Shown here: piece by piece, positions 28,736 through 38,445 of the stretch
Layout: each line of letters opens with the position of its first letter
Position numbering within the stretch: the stretch's first letter is position 1
DNA from: Nocardia beijingensis NBRC 16342
GTDB lineage: Bacteria; Actinomycetota; Actinomycetes; Mycobacteriales; Mycobacteriaceae
DNA: 64,000 nucleotides
Direction: 5' to 3'
Assembly (NCBI RefSeq): GCF_001612785.1
Contig: NZ_BDBC01000010.1
Coordinates: 1-64,000, forward strand
Position numbers and translations under genes: made by a program
Notes under the pieces: generated by a model
Databases searched by the model: none
Seen by the model: only the letters and a program-made list of their open reading frames with translations
Told to the model about the DNA's origin: nothing

Positions 28736-29482
28736 CTACCTGCGGAATTCGGACGCGTAGTCCGGTGCGCCCGCCCCGCTGCGCAGCTGATGGCGGCCCC
28801 GGCCGACCGTGCGCAGCGTGCTGGTCAGCGTCTCCTCGAAATCGGCGAGCCTGGAGTCGACGTAGTGGTCGCATTCCTCGCGCAGGCGATCCGCCTCGGC
28901 GTGCGCGGCGTCGATCACCCTGGCCGATTCGGCGTGCGCGGCGCGGACCACCTCGGTCTGCGTGACCAGCCGCTCCTGTTCGGCGAGCCCGTCGGCGACG
29001 GAGCGGTCATAGGCGGCCTTGCCCGCCTCGATCATGCGCTCCGACTCCACTCGCGCCCGCCCGGTCACCGCCTCGTACTCGGCGTTGCCGTCGGCAACCA
29101 CCCGATCGGCCTCCTCCTGGGCGGAGGCGACCAGGCGATCGGCATGCGCGCTCGCCTCGGCGACCATCCGGTCGGCGTGTGCCTTGGCGTCGGCGAGGAT
29201 GCGATCGGCTTCCTCGCGCGCCGAGCTGATGGTGCGCTCGGCCTGCTCGTTCGCCCCGGTCACGGCGGTCTCCGCCGCGGTCCTGGCATCGGAGACGATC
29301 TTGTCGCGGTGGTCGAGCACGTCCTGGGCGTCGTCGAGTTCACCGGGCAGCGCGTCGCGGACGTCGTCGAGTAGTTCGAGCACGTCGCCGCGCGGCACGA
29401 TGCAGCTGCGGGTCGGGGGGATGCCGCGCGCCTCTTCGACGATGGCGACCAGTTCGTCGAGCGCTTCGAATACGCGATACAT
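28736..29482 (-). CDS. sepIVA: SepIVA-like DivIVA-domain septal protein
   Basis: The 248-residue protein begins MYRVFEALDELVAIVEEARG and continues as a long coiled coil (residues about 55-225) of heptads such as ADRILADAKAHADRMVAEASAHADRLVASAQEEADRVV. It corresponds to M. tuberculosis Rv2927c, whose M. smegmatis homologue (SepIVA) acts in septation and polar growth. GGAGGG lies eight bases before ATG 29482, whereas the upstream GTG 29488 would be only two bases from it. Confidence 0.85.
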   Translation of the reverse strand: MYRVFEALDELVAIVEEARGIPPTRSCIVPRGDVLELLDDVRDALPGELDDAQDVLDHRDKIVSDARTAAETAVTGANEQAERTISSAREEADRILADAKAHADRMVAEASAHADRLVASAQEEADRVVADGNAEYEAVTGRARVESERMIEAGKAAYDRSVADGLAEQERLVTQTEVVRAAHAESARVIDAAHAEADRLREECDHYVDSRLADFEETLTSTLRTVGRGRHQLRSGAGAPDYASEFRR

Positions 29483-29867
29483 GCTCACTACCCTCCTGCG
29501 GACTCACGGCGAAACTCTCCGCCCGAAGCCCAGTGTGCCCGCCGTCACCGCTCGTGCCGAGTCACTATCCGGTGTGTCGTGCAGGTGTCTCGCACGCCAC
29601 AGAAATCAAGTGGAGACCGCCTCTCCGCTTCGTGTTACATTTTTCTGGAAGGTCTACCGAGATCTTCAGCACCTACCGCGGTCCCCGGATCGCGGCAAAG
29701 AAAGCCGGAGGTATGGACAACCCGCCGTCGAATGTTGACAGGCGCCGACACGTCAGCCAGTGCCGAATAAGGGCGACGAACGGAACCTGCCAAGAATCGA
29801 CGGGGGAAGCCGAGCGAGCACCATCGCCGTTGTCCCCGCCGAGGGCTCGTGTTCGATCGGAAAGACG
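29483..29867. other. Intergenic region between divergent sepIVA and the GtrA-like gene
   Basis: About 385 bases with no convincing gene. It includes an A/T-richer patch at 29630-29645 (TTACATTTTTCTGGA) that may be promoter DNA for the rightward gene. If the GtrA-like gene began at 29760 it would be 36 residues longer, but that extension looks non-native. Confidence 0.5.
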
Positions 29868-30386
29868 ATGACCCTACTGGAACTGCCGCGACCCGGAGGA
29901 GTAAGCGCCGCCAGCTTCTTCGTGCCCTGGGCCGGTCCCTATCCGGCACTGCCGACGACGTCGGTGGCGGCCGGATTCGGCCGGCTCGCCCGGTATCTGC
30001 GCGGTGATCGCGCCTTCGCCCAGCTGATCCGCTTCGCGCTGGTCGGCGGCTCCAGCAACATCGCGTACGTCCTGTTGTTCTTCGCCATGCACGGCGTCGG
30101 ACCGCTGATCGCCAACGTCGTCGGCTCGATCGTCAGCACCATGATCGCCAACGAGCTGCACCGCCAGCTCACCTTCCACGCGGCCGAACGAGTCGGGTGG
30201 TTCACCGCCCAATGGGAAGGCGGCGGGCTCGCGCTGGTCGGACTCGGCGTCAGCACGGCGGCGCTGGCCGCGTTGGGCTTGTGGGCTCCCGGGCTGGGCG
30301 ATGCCGCTCAGGCCGTTGCCATCCTGGCGATCACCGCCGCGGTCGGCGGCATGCGCTTCCTGGCCCTCCGCGGTTTGGTGTTCTGA
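29868..30386 (+). CDS. GtrA-like membrane protein
   Basis: This 172-residue protein has four membrane helices and the GtrA pattern (FAQLIRFALVGGSSNIAYVLLFF, NVVGSIVSTMIANELHRQLTFH). GtrA-family proteins are thought to flip polyprenyl-linked sugars across the membrane. In Mycobacteriales they often serve cell-wall glycan assembly. The start at ATG 29868 (MTLLELPRP) follows GGAAAG. No glycosyltransferase is adjacent. Convergent with coaD. Confidence 0.82.
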   Translation: MTLLELPRPGGVSAASFFVPWAGPYPALPTTSVAAGFGRLARYLRGDRAFAQLIRFALVGGSSNIAYVLLFFAMHGVGPLIANVVGSIVSTMIANELHRQLTFHAAERVGWFTAQWEGGGLALVGLGVSTAALAALGLWAPGLGDAAQAVAILAITAAVGGMRFLALRGLVF

Positions 30387-30402
30387 ACCGCCGCTGCGGA
30401 CG

Positions 30403-30888
30403 TCAGCTCTTTCGTTCGGCCAAGCGGTCGAGGAGGCGCTTGTGGACCGACGGGGGCAGCATGTCGGCGACGTCGCCGCCGTAGGTGGCGACCTCCTTGA
30501 CCAGTGAGCTGGACAGGAAGCTGAAGGAGGGGTTGGTGGCGATGAAGAAGGTGTCCACCCCGGAGAGCTTCTTGTTCATCTGCGCCATCTGCAGTTCGTA
30601 ACCGAAGTCGCCTGCGTCGCGCAGGCCCTTCACGATCGCGGTGATGCCCTGCTCGCGGGCGAAGTCCACCAGCAGACCCTGCCACGACTCCACCCGGACG
30701 TTGCCCAGGTGCGCGGTCGACTCGCGCAGCATCTCCATGCGCTCATCGACGGTGAACATGCCCTGCTTCTTCGGGTTGATCATGACGGTGATGACGACCT
30801 CGTCGAACTGGGCCGCCGCCCGGGTGAAGACGTCGAGGTGTCCGTAGGTCACGGGGTCGAACGACCCTGGGCACAGTGCTCCAGCCAT
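30403..30888 (-). CDS. coaD: Phosphopantetheine adenylyltransferase
   Basis: This enzyme of coenzyme A synthesis transfers AMP from ATP to 4'-phosphopantetheine. The 161 residues begin [20 protein letters not shown], with the (T/H)xGH-type nucleotide motif TYGH, and contain [19 protein letters not shown] and [11 protein letters not shown]. Normal length. It follows rsmD on the same strand, a common pair. Confidence 0.97.
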   Translation of the reverse strand: MAGALCPGSFDPVTYGHLDVFTRAAAQFDEVVITVMINPKKQGMFTVDERMEMLRESTAHLGNVRVESWQGLLVDFAREQGITAIVKGLRDAGDFGYELQMAQMNKKLSGVDTFFIATNPSFSFLSSSLVKEVATYGGDVADMLPPSVHKRLLDRLAERKS

Positions 30889-30941
30889 GAGGCGACGCTA
30901 GCAGGACCCACGCCGCCCGGCACAAGTGGCCGCACCCGTTC

Positions 30942-31505
30942 CTATTCGTCCGGATCGAACTCGGCCAGCTCGATGCGGGTTTCGCCGTACCGCCGCGACT
31001 TGGCCGGGACGAAGCCTGCGGGCCAGGGTGTTTCGGGCGAACGCGCCGAACGCTCCAGCACGACCAGCGCACCGGGACGCAGCCAACCGCGCTCGGCCAG
31101 CGCGCTCAGGTCGGCCAGCACCGCGGCGTTGTCCACCGCGTAGGGCGGGTCGGAGAAGACCAGGTCGACGTCACCCGCCCCGCCCAGTTGCAGCACGCTC
31201 GCCACCGTGGCGACGCGCAATTCGGCGCCGGTCAGCCCGAGGTCGGCGATATTGCCGCGCACCACGGCCGCCGCCTTGCGGTCGGATTCCACGAGCAGCG
31301 CGTGCTCGGCGCCGCGCGAGAGCGCCTCCAAGCCGAGCGCGCCGGAACCCGCGTACAGGTCGAGCACCCGCGCGCCCGCGAAATCCAGCCGGGCGTCCAA
31401 CGCGCTGAACAGCGCTTCCCGGACACGGTCGGAAGTCGGGCGGGTGCCGGACGGCGGCACCCGCAGGCGCCGTCCGCCCGCCGTCCCCGCGACGATCCGC
31501 GTCAT
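30942..31505 (-). CDS. rsmD: 16S rRNA (guanine966-N2)-methyltransferase
   Basis: This 187-residue AdoMet-dependent methyltransferase has the fold motif VLDLYAGSGALGLEALSRGA and the catalytic DPPY (VFSDPPY). The start MTRIVAGTAGGRRLRVP is typical. Its ATG overlaps the pyc stop by four bases (ATGA), so pyc-rsmD-coaD form one leftward transcript. Confidence 0.95.
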   Translation of the reverse strand: MTRIVAGTAGGRRLRVPPSGTRPTSDRVREALFSALDARLDFAGARVLDLYAGSGALGLEALSRGAEHALLVESDRKAAAVVRGNIADLGLTGAELRVATVASVLQLGGAGDVDLVFSDPPYAVDNAAVLADLSALAERGWLRPGALVVLERSARSPETPWPAGFVPAKSRRYGETRIELAEFDPDE

Positions 31506-34500
31506 CCGGCCGACGACTCCCGTACCGCCAGTTCGATGAGCAGGTCACCGCCTTCGACCTGCTGCACGGCGCCGATGGCGACGCGGCCGACGATGCCTGC
31601 GCGCGGCGCGGTGATCGCGGCTTCCATCTTCATGGCCTCGATGGTGCCGATGGTGTCGCCCGCCGCGACCGAATCGCCCTCGGACACCGCGAGAGTGACG
31701 ACACCGGCGAACGGCGCCGCGACATGACCCGGGTTGGCCTTGTCGGCCTTCTCCGCCGCCGGGATCTCGCTGGCGATCGACCGGTCGCGCACCGACACCG
31801 GTCGCAGCTGCCCGTTGAGGATGCACATCACCGTGCGCATGCCGCGCTCGTCGGGCTCGGAGATCGCTTCCAGGCCGATGAGCAGGGTGACGCCCTTCTC
31901 CAGCTGCACCCGGTGTTCCTCACCGCGGCGCAGGCCGTAGAAGAACTGGTTGGCCGACAACCCGGAGGTGTCGCCGTACTTCTCGCGGTGGGCGAGGAAT
32001 TCGGCCGTCGGGCCGGGGAACAGCAACCGGTTCAACGTCGCCCGCCGCTCCTCGGAGGTGCCTGCGAGGCCCTTCTCGTCCGCGGGCGTCAACGGGGTTT
32101 CCGGCTTGGCCGCGCCGCGCCCGGCCAGCGCCTTGGTGCGGAACGGTTCGGGCCAGCCACCGGCGGGTGTGCCCAGTTCGCCGCGCAGGAACCCGATCAC
32201 CGAATCCGGGATGTCGTAGCGGCCGGGGTCTGCGGCGAAGTCCTCGACGTCGACGCCGGTGCCGACCAGCGCCAGCGCCAGGTCGCCGACGACCTTGGAG
32301 GACGGGGTGACCTTCACCAAGCGGCCGAGCAGCCGGTCCGCGGCGGCGTACTTCGCCTCGACCTCCTCGAACCGGTCGCCCAGCCCGAGCGCGATGGCCT
32401 GCTGGCGCAGGTTGGACAACTGCCCGCCCGGGATCTCGTGGGTGTAGACGCGGCCGGTGGGCGCGGGCAGACCGGACTCGAACGGCGCGTACACCTTCCG
32501 CAGCGCCTCCCAGTACGGTTCCAGGTCGCACACGTTCTGCAGGTTCAACCCCGTGTCGTACTCGCTGTGCGCGGCCGCGGCGACGATCGCCGACAACGCG
32601 GGCTGGCTGGTGGTGCCCGCCATCGCGGCACTCGCGCCGTCGACGGCGTCGGCTCCGGCCTGCCACGCGGCCAAGTAGGTGGCCAGCTGCCCGCCGGGGG
32701 TGTCGTGGGTGTGCACATGCACCGGCAGATCGAAATTGCTGCGCAACGCGGTGACCAGCTTGGTCGCCGCCGGGGCGCGCAGCAGTCCGGCCATGTCCTT
32801 GATCGCCAGCACGTGGGCGCCTGCGTCCACGATCTGCTCGGCCAGCTTCAGGTAGTAGTCGAGGGTGTAGAGCGACTCGTCCGGATTCGCCAGGTCTCCG
32901 GTGTAGCTGATCGCGACCTCCGCGATCGCGGTGCCGGTCTCGCGGACCGCGTCGATGGCCGGGCGCATCTGATCGACGTTGTTGAGCGCGTCGAAGATAC
33001 GGAAGATGTCGATGCCCGTCGCGGTCGCCTCCGAGACGAACGCGCGGGTCACCGCCTCCGGGTACGGGGTGTAGCCGACGGTGTTGCGGCCGCGCAGCAG
33101 CATCTGCAGACAGATGTTCGGGATCGCCTCCCGCAACGCCGCCAGCCGCTCCCACGGGTCCTCGTACAGGAACCGCAACCCCACGTCATAGGTCGCCCCG
33201 CCCCAGCACTCCACCGAGAGCAGCTCCGGCGTCAACCGCGCCACATGCCCCGCCACACCCAGCAAACCGTTGGTGCGCACCCGGGTGGCCAGCAGCGATT
33301 GGTGCGCGTCGCGGAAGGTGGTGTCGGTGACGCCGACCGCCTTCTGCTCGCGCAACGCCCGCGCGAAACCCTCCGGCCCCAGCCGCAGCAGCCGCTGGCG
33401 GGAGCCGTCCGGCGGCGGCACGCTCAGATCGATCGCGGGCAGCTTGTCGTGCGGGTACACCGTGGTCGGCCGCTCGCCGTGCGGCTTGTTCACCGTGACG
33501 TCGGCCAGGTAGTCGAGGATCTTGGTGCCGCGGTCGGCGGACCGGCGCAGGGTCAGCAGCTGCGGCCGCTCGTCGATGAACGAGGTGGTGACCCGCCCCG
33601 CCCTGAAGTCGGGATCGTCCAGCACCGCGAGCAGGAACGGGATATTGGTGGCCACGCCGCGAATCCGGAACTCCGCCAGCGCCCGGCTCGCCCGCGCCAC
33701 CGCGGCGCCGAAGTCACGCCCCCGGCAGGTGAGCTTGACCAGCATGGAGTCGAAGTAGGCGCCGATCTCGGCGCCCAGGTTCGCGCCGCCGTCCAGGCGG
33801 ATGCCCGCGCCGCCCGGCGTGCGGTACGCGGTGATGCGGCCGGTGTCGGGGCGGAACCCGTTGGCCGGGTCCTCGGTGGTGATCCGGCACTGCAAGGCCG
33901 CGCCCCTGATCGTCACGGCGTCCTGGCTCAGACCCAGTTGTTCGAGTGTCTCGCCCGCGGCGATGCGCAGCTGCGACTGCACCAGGTCGACGTCGGTGAT
34001 CTCCTCGGTCACCGTGTGCTCCACCTGGATGCGCGGGTTCATCTCGATGAAGACATGGTTGCCGCGCTCGTCCAACAGGAATTCCACGGTGCCCGCGCAC
34101 GAGTAGCCGATCTGCCGGGCGAAGGCGACCGCGTCGGCGCAGATCCGTTCCCGTAGTGCCGGGTCCAGATTCGGCGCGGGCGCAAGTTCGATCACCTTCT
34201 GATGCCTGCGCTGCACCGAACAGTCCCGCTCGAAGAGGTGCATCACATTCCCGTGCTGATCAGCCAGGATCTGCACCTCGATGTGGCGCGGGTTCACCAC
34301 CGCCTGCTCCAGGAACACCGTCGGGTCGCCGAACGCCGACTCCGCCTCCCGCGAGGCCGCCTCGATCGACTCGCGCAGCTGTTCGGGCGCGGCGACCCGG
34401 CGCATTCCGCGCCCGCCGCCACCGGCGACCGCCTTGACGAAGATGGGGTAATCCAGCTCCCGCGCCGCCGCCAGCAACTCCTCCACGTCCGACGACGGTG

Positions 34501-34906
34501 CGCTCGAACGCAACACCGGCAGCCCGGCCGCCTTCGCCGCCTCGATCGCCCGCGCCTTGTTACCCGCCAGTTCGAGCACTTCGGCCGAGGGGCCGATGAA
34601 GGTGATGCCCTCCCGCGCGCACGCCGCCGCCAGATCCGGGTTCTCCGACAGGAACCCGTAGCCCGGGTAGATCGCGTCCGCGCCCGCCGACTTGGCCGCC
34701 TCGATGATCGCCTCGATCGACAGGTAGGCCCGCACCGGATGGCCGGGCTCGCCGATCTGGTACGACTCCGCCGCCTTCAACCTATGGACCGAATTCCGGT
34801 CCTCGTAGGGGAACACGGCGACCGTCCCGATGCCGAGTTCGTAGGCCGCGCGGAAGGCGCGGATGGCGATCTCGCCACGGTTGGCAACCAAGACTTTCGA
34901 GAACAT
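31502..34906 (-). CDS. pyc: Pyruvate carboxylase
   Basis: This biotin enzyme replenishes oxaloacetate from pyruvate. The domains of the 1134 residues are: biotin carboxylase (about 1-455: VLVANRGEIAIRAFRAA, GGGGRGMRRV, EMNPRIQVEHTVTEEIT), carboxyltransferase (about 525-810: DTTFRDAHQSLLATRVR, HVHTHDTPGGQLATYLAA), and a C-terminal biotinyl domain with EAMKMEA, where Lys1093 carries biotin. The start is ATG 34906 (MFSKVLVANRG). An in-frame extension upstream is unlikely. Confidence 0.97.
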   Translation of the reverse strand: MFSKVLVANRGEIAIRAFRAAYELGIGTVAVFPYEDRNSVHRLKAAESYQIGEPGHPVRAYLSIEAIIEAAKSAGADAIYPGYGFLSENPDLAAACAREGITFIGPSAEVLELAGNKARAIEAAKAAGLPVLRSSAPSSDVEELLAAARELDYPIFVKAVAGGGGRGMRRVAAPEQLRESIEAASREAESAFGDPTVFLEQAVVNPRHIEVQILADQHGNVMHLFERDCSVQRRHQKVIELAPAPNLDPALRERICADAVAFARQIGYSCAGTVEFLLDERGNHVFIEMNPRIQVEHTVTEEITDVDLVQSQLRIAAGETLEQLGLSQDAVTIRGAALQCRITTEDPANGFRPDTGRITAYRTPGGAGIRLDGGANLGAEIGAYFDSMLVKLTCRGRDFGAAVARASRALAEFRIRGVATNIPFLLAVLDDPDFRAGRVTTSFIDERPQLLTLRRSADRGTKILDYLADVTVNKPHGERPTTVYPHDKLPAIDLSVPPPDGSRQRLLRLGPEGFARALREQKAVGVTDTTFRDAHQSLLATRVRTNGLLGVAGHVARLTPELLSVECWGGATYDVGLRFLYEDPWERLAALREAIPNICLQMLLRGRNTVGYTPYPEAVTRAFVSEATATGIDIFRIFDALNNVDQMRPAIDAVRETGTAIAEVAISYTGDLANPDESLYTLDYYLKLAEQIVDAGAHVLAIKDMAGLLRAPAATKLVTALRSNFDLPVHVHTHDTPGGQLATYLAAWQAGADAVDGASAAMAGTTSQPALSAIVAAAAHSEYDTGLNLQNVCDLEPYWEALRKVYAPFESGLPAPTGRVYTHEIPGGQLSNLRQQAIALGLGDRFEEVEAKYAAADRLLGRLVKVTPSSKVVGDLALALVGTGVDVEDFAADPGRYDIPDSVIGFLRGELGTPAGGWPEPFRTKALAGRGAAKPETPLTPADEKGLAGTSEERRATLNRLLFPGPTAEFLAHREKYGDTSGLSANQFFYGLRRGEEHRVQLEKGVTLLIGLEAISEPDERGMRTVMCILNGQLRPVSVRDRSIASEIPAAEKADKANPGHVAAPFAGVVTLAVSEGDSVAAGDTIGTIEAMKMEAAITAPRAGIVGRVAIGAVQQVEGGDLLIELAVRESSAG

Positions 34907-35424
34907 TGACCTAAGGTACCCGCCCACGTGAACCGCACCGACACGGAATCCCCCTTCGCAAACCTCTTCACAAGACCGACTAGCACCGTTGCGAAGTTGC
35001 GTTCACCGGGCCGTCACATGGGCGCCGCGGCAGCAACCGATGTGCTGCCCCGAGGCCGGGAGCGGCGCCGGGGAGCCGAGGGCGTCGGCCGCCGGACAGC
35101 TGTCCGATGGCCGGACCCGGTATCGCGCCGCGCCTCCCCGACGGGCGTCGGCGCCTGCGGACCAGGCGAACCAGGCGAACGACGAGTTGGCGAAGGCGGC
35201 TACGGCGTGGTCCGCCGTCCGGGTCCGGTCGAGAGCGGTGCGAGTCCGCATGCGCGCGCCGGCCGGTAGCCGGGCGGGAAGCAGGTGCGGAATCGCTACG
35301 CAACGGACCCTCCGGGCAACCGCTGGTGTGACATCCCTCGCGATGCGCTCGCGTCGCCGCGTCCTATGCTGAACGGGCAGCTGGTTCACCGCAGCACGAC
35401 GAGATGGAGCCCCGACGTCGCGCG
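34907..35424. other. Long intergenic region upstream of the metE riboswitch
   Basis: About 518 bases between divergent pyc and the cobalamin element. Frames on both strands are compositionally poor (Arg/Ala-rich without motifs), so I call no gene. TATGCT at about 35365-35370 could be a -10 box for the metE leader. Confidence 0.45.
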
Positions 35425-35662
35425 ACGGAGTCGAGCCCGCCCGTGCGGCGACGTCACGGCGGGTGAGAGGGAACCCGGTGGGAATCCGGGACTGTCCCGC
35501 AGCGGTATGCAGGAACGACCGCCGTCACCAGGCACTGAGATCACCGAGCCGGAAGGCTCCGCGACTCGGGAAGCGACGGCCAGTAGGTCGGCCATCGGGA
35601 GCTATCCGGCGTATGCCGGCCCGCACGGCCGGTGCCCGCGAGTCCGAAGACCTGCCAGCCGT
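35425..35662 (+). promoter_or_regulatory. Cobalamin riboswitch controlling metE
   Basis: The conserved adenosylcobalamin-binding core is plain: GAGAGGGAACCCGGTG, AATCCGGGACTGTCCCGC and AGCGGT at 35465-35506, then the 3' box GCGAGTCCGAAGACCTGCCA near 35638-35657. B12 binding would repress metE, the B12-independent methionine synthase, whose start lies about 160 bases downstream. This also implies that a B12-dependent MetH is encoded elsewhere. Confidence 0.93.
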
Positions 35663-35823
35663 GCCGGGTACGCCGTATCCGGCGGCCAGCGCCTCGTGGA
35701 TTGGGCGTGCGGATCACCAGCTGACGTGTCGGGCTCCTCGGCCGGGAACATCACCGGCATGTCACCGGGTTCTCCGCCTGCCCGTATGGCGATGGCTTTC
35801 GTCCTCAGCAATGGAGAAACATC

Positions 35824-38082
35824 GTGACTGTTGCACAGCAAAAGCCGTTCACCGCGACGGTTCTCGGGCTTCCACGAGTGGGGCCACGGCGCGAACTGAA
35901 GCGGGCCACCGAAGCCTATTGGGCAGGCAAGATCGACGCCGGTCGGTTGCACGCCGTGGCGCGCGAGCTGCGGCACGCCCAGTTCGCCGAACTGCGCGCC
36001 GCGGGCTTGGACTCCATTCCGGTCGGCACGTTCTCCTACTACGACCAGATGCTCGACACCGCCGAGCTGCTGGGCGCGTTGCCGTCCAGGGTCGCCGGGA
36101 TCACGGACCCGCTGGAACGGTATTTCGCCGCCGCGCGCGGCACCGACACGGTCGAGCCCTTGGAGATGACCAAGTGGTTCGACACGAACTACCACTACCT
36201 GGTGCCGGAAATCGGCCCTGAGGTCTCCTTCTCGCTGCACCCGGAGAAGCTGCTGACGGAACTGCGCGAAGCGCTCGAGCTCGGCGTGCCCGCGCGTCCG
36301 GTGGTGATCGGGCCGATCACCTTCCTGAAACTGGCGAAGGCGACCGGCGGTCCTGCGCTCGCCCGGCTGATCGAGCTGCTCCCGCTGTATCGGGAGCTGC
36401 TGCGCAGGCTCGCCGTCGCCGGCGCCGAGTGGGTGCAGATCGACGAGCCGGTGCTGGTCACCGACCTCACGGCGGAGGAGATCGGCCTGGTGCAGGTCAC
36501 CTACGAGGAACTCGCCGACGCCGCCGAGCGCCCGGCGATCCTCGTCGCGACCTACTTCGGGCAGCCCGGTGCCGCCCTTTCGGCGCTGGCGAGCACCGGG
36601 ATCGAGGGTGTCGCCCTCGACTTCACCGCAGGCGCCGACGTCTCCGCCGTGCCCGCCCTGGCGGGCAAGCTTCTCGTCGCGGGGATCGTCGACGGTCGCA
36701 ACGTATGGCGCACCGATCTCGACCGAGCCGTTGCCACCCTCGGCGTCTTGGCGCAATCGGCTGGAAACGTGGCGGTTTCGAGTTCCTGCTCATTGCTGCA
36801 CGTACCGTACTCGCTGGCCGCGGAAACCGGGTTGGACGAGCGGCTGCGGTCCTGGCTGGCGTTCGGCGCGGAGAAGGTGGCCGAGGTTCGCCTGCTCGCG
36901 ACCGGGCTGAACCAGGGCACGGAAGCGATCGCCGCCGAGTTGGCCGAGATGCGCGCGGCGCTGGCGTCGCGCAGGTCGGATCCGCGACTGCACGATCCGC
37001 GGGTGCGCACCGCGCTGGCCGCGCTCGGGCCGGACGCCGACCACCGCTCGCCCGCCGAACAACGCCGGGAACTGCAACGCGACCGTTTGCGGCTGCCCGT
37101 CCTGCCGACCACGACGATCGGCTCCTATCCGCAGACCTCGGCCATCCGGCTCGCGCGCGCCGCGCTGCGCAAGGGCGAGATCGATCGAGCGGAGTACGTG
37201 CGCCGGATGCGCGCGGAGATCGCGGACGTCATCGCGCTCCAAGAGGAGCTGGGGCTGGACGTGCTTGTGCACGGCGAGCCGGAACGCAACGACATGGTGC
37301 AGTACTTCGCCGAGCAACTCGACGGGTTCGCGACGACCGAGCAGGGGTGGGTGCAGTCCTACGGGACGCGCTGCGTGCGGCCGCCGATCCTGTTCGGAGA
37401 CGTCGTGCGGCGCGCGCCGATGACCGTCGAGTGGCTCGGCTACGCGCAGTCGCTCACCGGCAAACCGGTGAAGGGCATGCTGACCGGCCCGGTGACCATT
37501 CTGGCGTGGTCGTTCGTGCGCGACGATCATCCGTTGGACGAGTCCGCCCGCCAAGTGGCGCTGGCGATCCGGGAGGAGACCGTGGACCTGGAGGCGGCCG
37601 GCATCCGGATCATCCAGGTCGACGAGCCCGCCTTGCGGGAACTGCTTCCGCTGCGCGCGGCCGATCAGCCGGGATACCTCGAATGGTCGGTGCGGGCGTT
37701 CCGGCTGGCGACCTCCGGGGTGTCCGACGCGACGCAGATCCACACGCACCTGTGCTATTCGGAGTTCGGCGAGGTGATCGACGCGATCGCCGGGCTGGAC
37801 GCCGATGTCACCTCCATCGAGGCGGCGCGCTCGCACATGGAGGTGCTCGACGACCTCAACGCGGCGGGATTCGACCTCGGCGTCGGCCCCGGCGTGTACG
37901 ACATCCACTCCCCCCGCGTGCCCAGCGTGGACGAGATCACCGCATCGCTGCGCGCGGCGCTGAAAGCCGTCCCGGCCGAGCGGCTCTGGGTGAATCCCGA
38001 CTGCGGCTTGAAGACCAGGGGACGCGCCGAGGTGGAAGCCTCGCTCCGCAATATGGTCGCCGCCGCGGCCGCCGTGCGGTGA
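35824..38082 (+). CDS. metE: 5-methyltetrahydropteroyltriglutamate-homocysteine methyltransferase (B12-independent)
   Basis: MetE makes methionine from homocysteine without cobalamin. The 752-residue protein has the two tandem barrels: the N-terminal half begins [23 protein letters not shown], and the catalytic half begins [17 protein letters not shown]. The zinc ligands are in [23 protein letters not shown] and [10 protein letters not shown]. The start is GTG 35824, with GGAGA a few bases upstream. A B12 riboswitch precedes it and a strong terminator follows. Confidence 0.97.
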   Translation: MTVAQQKPFTATVLGLPRVGPRRELKRATEAYWAGKIDAGRLHAVARELRHAQFAELRAAGLDSIPVGTFSYYDQMLDTAELLGALPSRVAGITDPLERYFAAARGTDTVEPLEMTKWFDTNYHYLVPEIGPEVSFSLHPEKLLTELREALELGVPARPVVIGPITFLKLAKATGGPALARLIELLPLYRELLRRLAVAGAEWVQIDEPVLVTDLTAEEIGLVQVTYEELADAAERPAILVATYFGQPGAALSALASTGIEGVALDFTAGADVSAVPALAGKLLVAGIVDGRNVWRTDLDRAVATLGVLAQSAGNVAVSSSCSLLHVPYSLAAETGLDERLRSWLAFGAEKVAEVRLLATGLNQGTEAIAAELAEMRAALASRRSDPRLHDPRVRTALAALGPDADHRSPAEQRRELQRDRLRLPVLPTTTIGSYPQTSAIRLARAALRKGEIDRAEYVRRMRAEIADVIALQEELGLDVLVHGEPERNDMVQYFAEQLDGFATTEQGWVQSYGTRCVRPPILFGDVVRRAPMTVEWLGYAQSLTGKPVKGMLTGPVTILAWSFVRDDHPLDESARQVALAIREETVDLEAAGIRIIQVDEPALRELLPLRAADQPGYLEWSVRAFRLATSGVSDATQIHTHLCYSEFGEVIDAIAGLDADVTSIEAARSHMEVLDDLNAAGFDLGVGPGVYDIHSPRVPSVDEITASLRAALKAVPAERLWVNPDCGLKTRGRAEVEASLRNMVAAAAAVR

Positions 38083-38100
38083 TCCTGCCCGCCTACCGTT

Positions 38101-38141
38101 GATTCGGTGCCCCCTTCGCCTGCCGAAGGGGGCACCGAATC
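38101..38141 (+). terminator. Terminator after metE
   Basis: A perfect 18-bp stem, GATTCGGTGCCCCCTTCG (38101-38118) and its complement (38124-38141), loop of five bases, 18 bases after the metE stop. The next 300 bases, to 38445, hold no gene I can support. Confidence 0.85.
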
Positions 38142-38445
38142 GACCACGACTCAGCTGGACTCGGGTTCGGGCCGGGGCGGTTGCCGCCGCCGTAGGGTAT
38201 ACCGATCACACGGCTCTTCCCGCCGCGTCACCGGCAACTCCCGCGCCCGCGCCCGCATCCCTCGCCGCCACGCCGTATGACACCCGGAACAACGCTCCAT
38301 CGGCTACCCCTCCTCACAAGTCGACTACGACACCGTCTTTCCCCTCTTGCCTACCTTCGACGCGGCTGCCCCCGATTCGGTTCCATCAATACGAAAATTC
38401 ACTTCGCAAATCCGAATGTCGCTGCGCCTTACTATCTTTCATCCC

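Noticed and set aside
31724..34156. 810-residue rightward open frame across pyc
   Set aside because: It is antisense to the carboxylase, with Val/Gly/Arg-rich composition and no recognisable domain.
34989..35389. Possible small genes on either strand upstream of the metE riboswitch
   Set aside because: Both frames are Arg/Ala-rich without motifs or ribosome sites. The region is better read as leader and promoter DNA.
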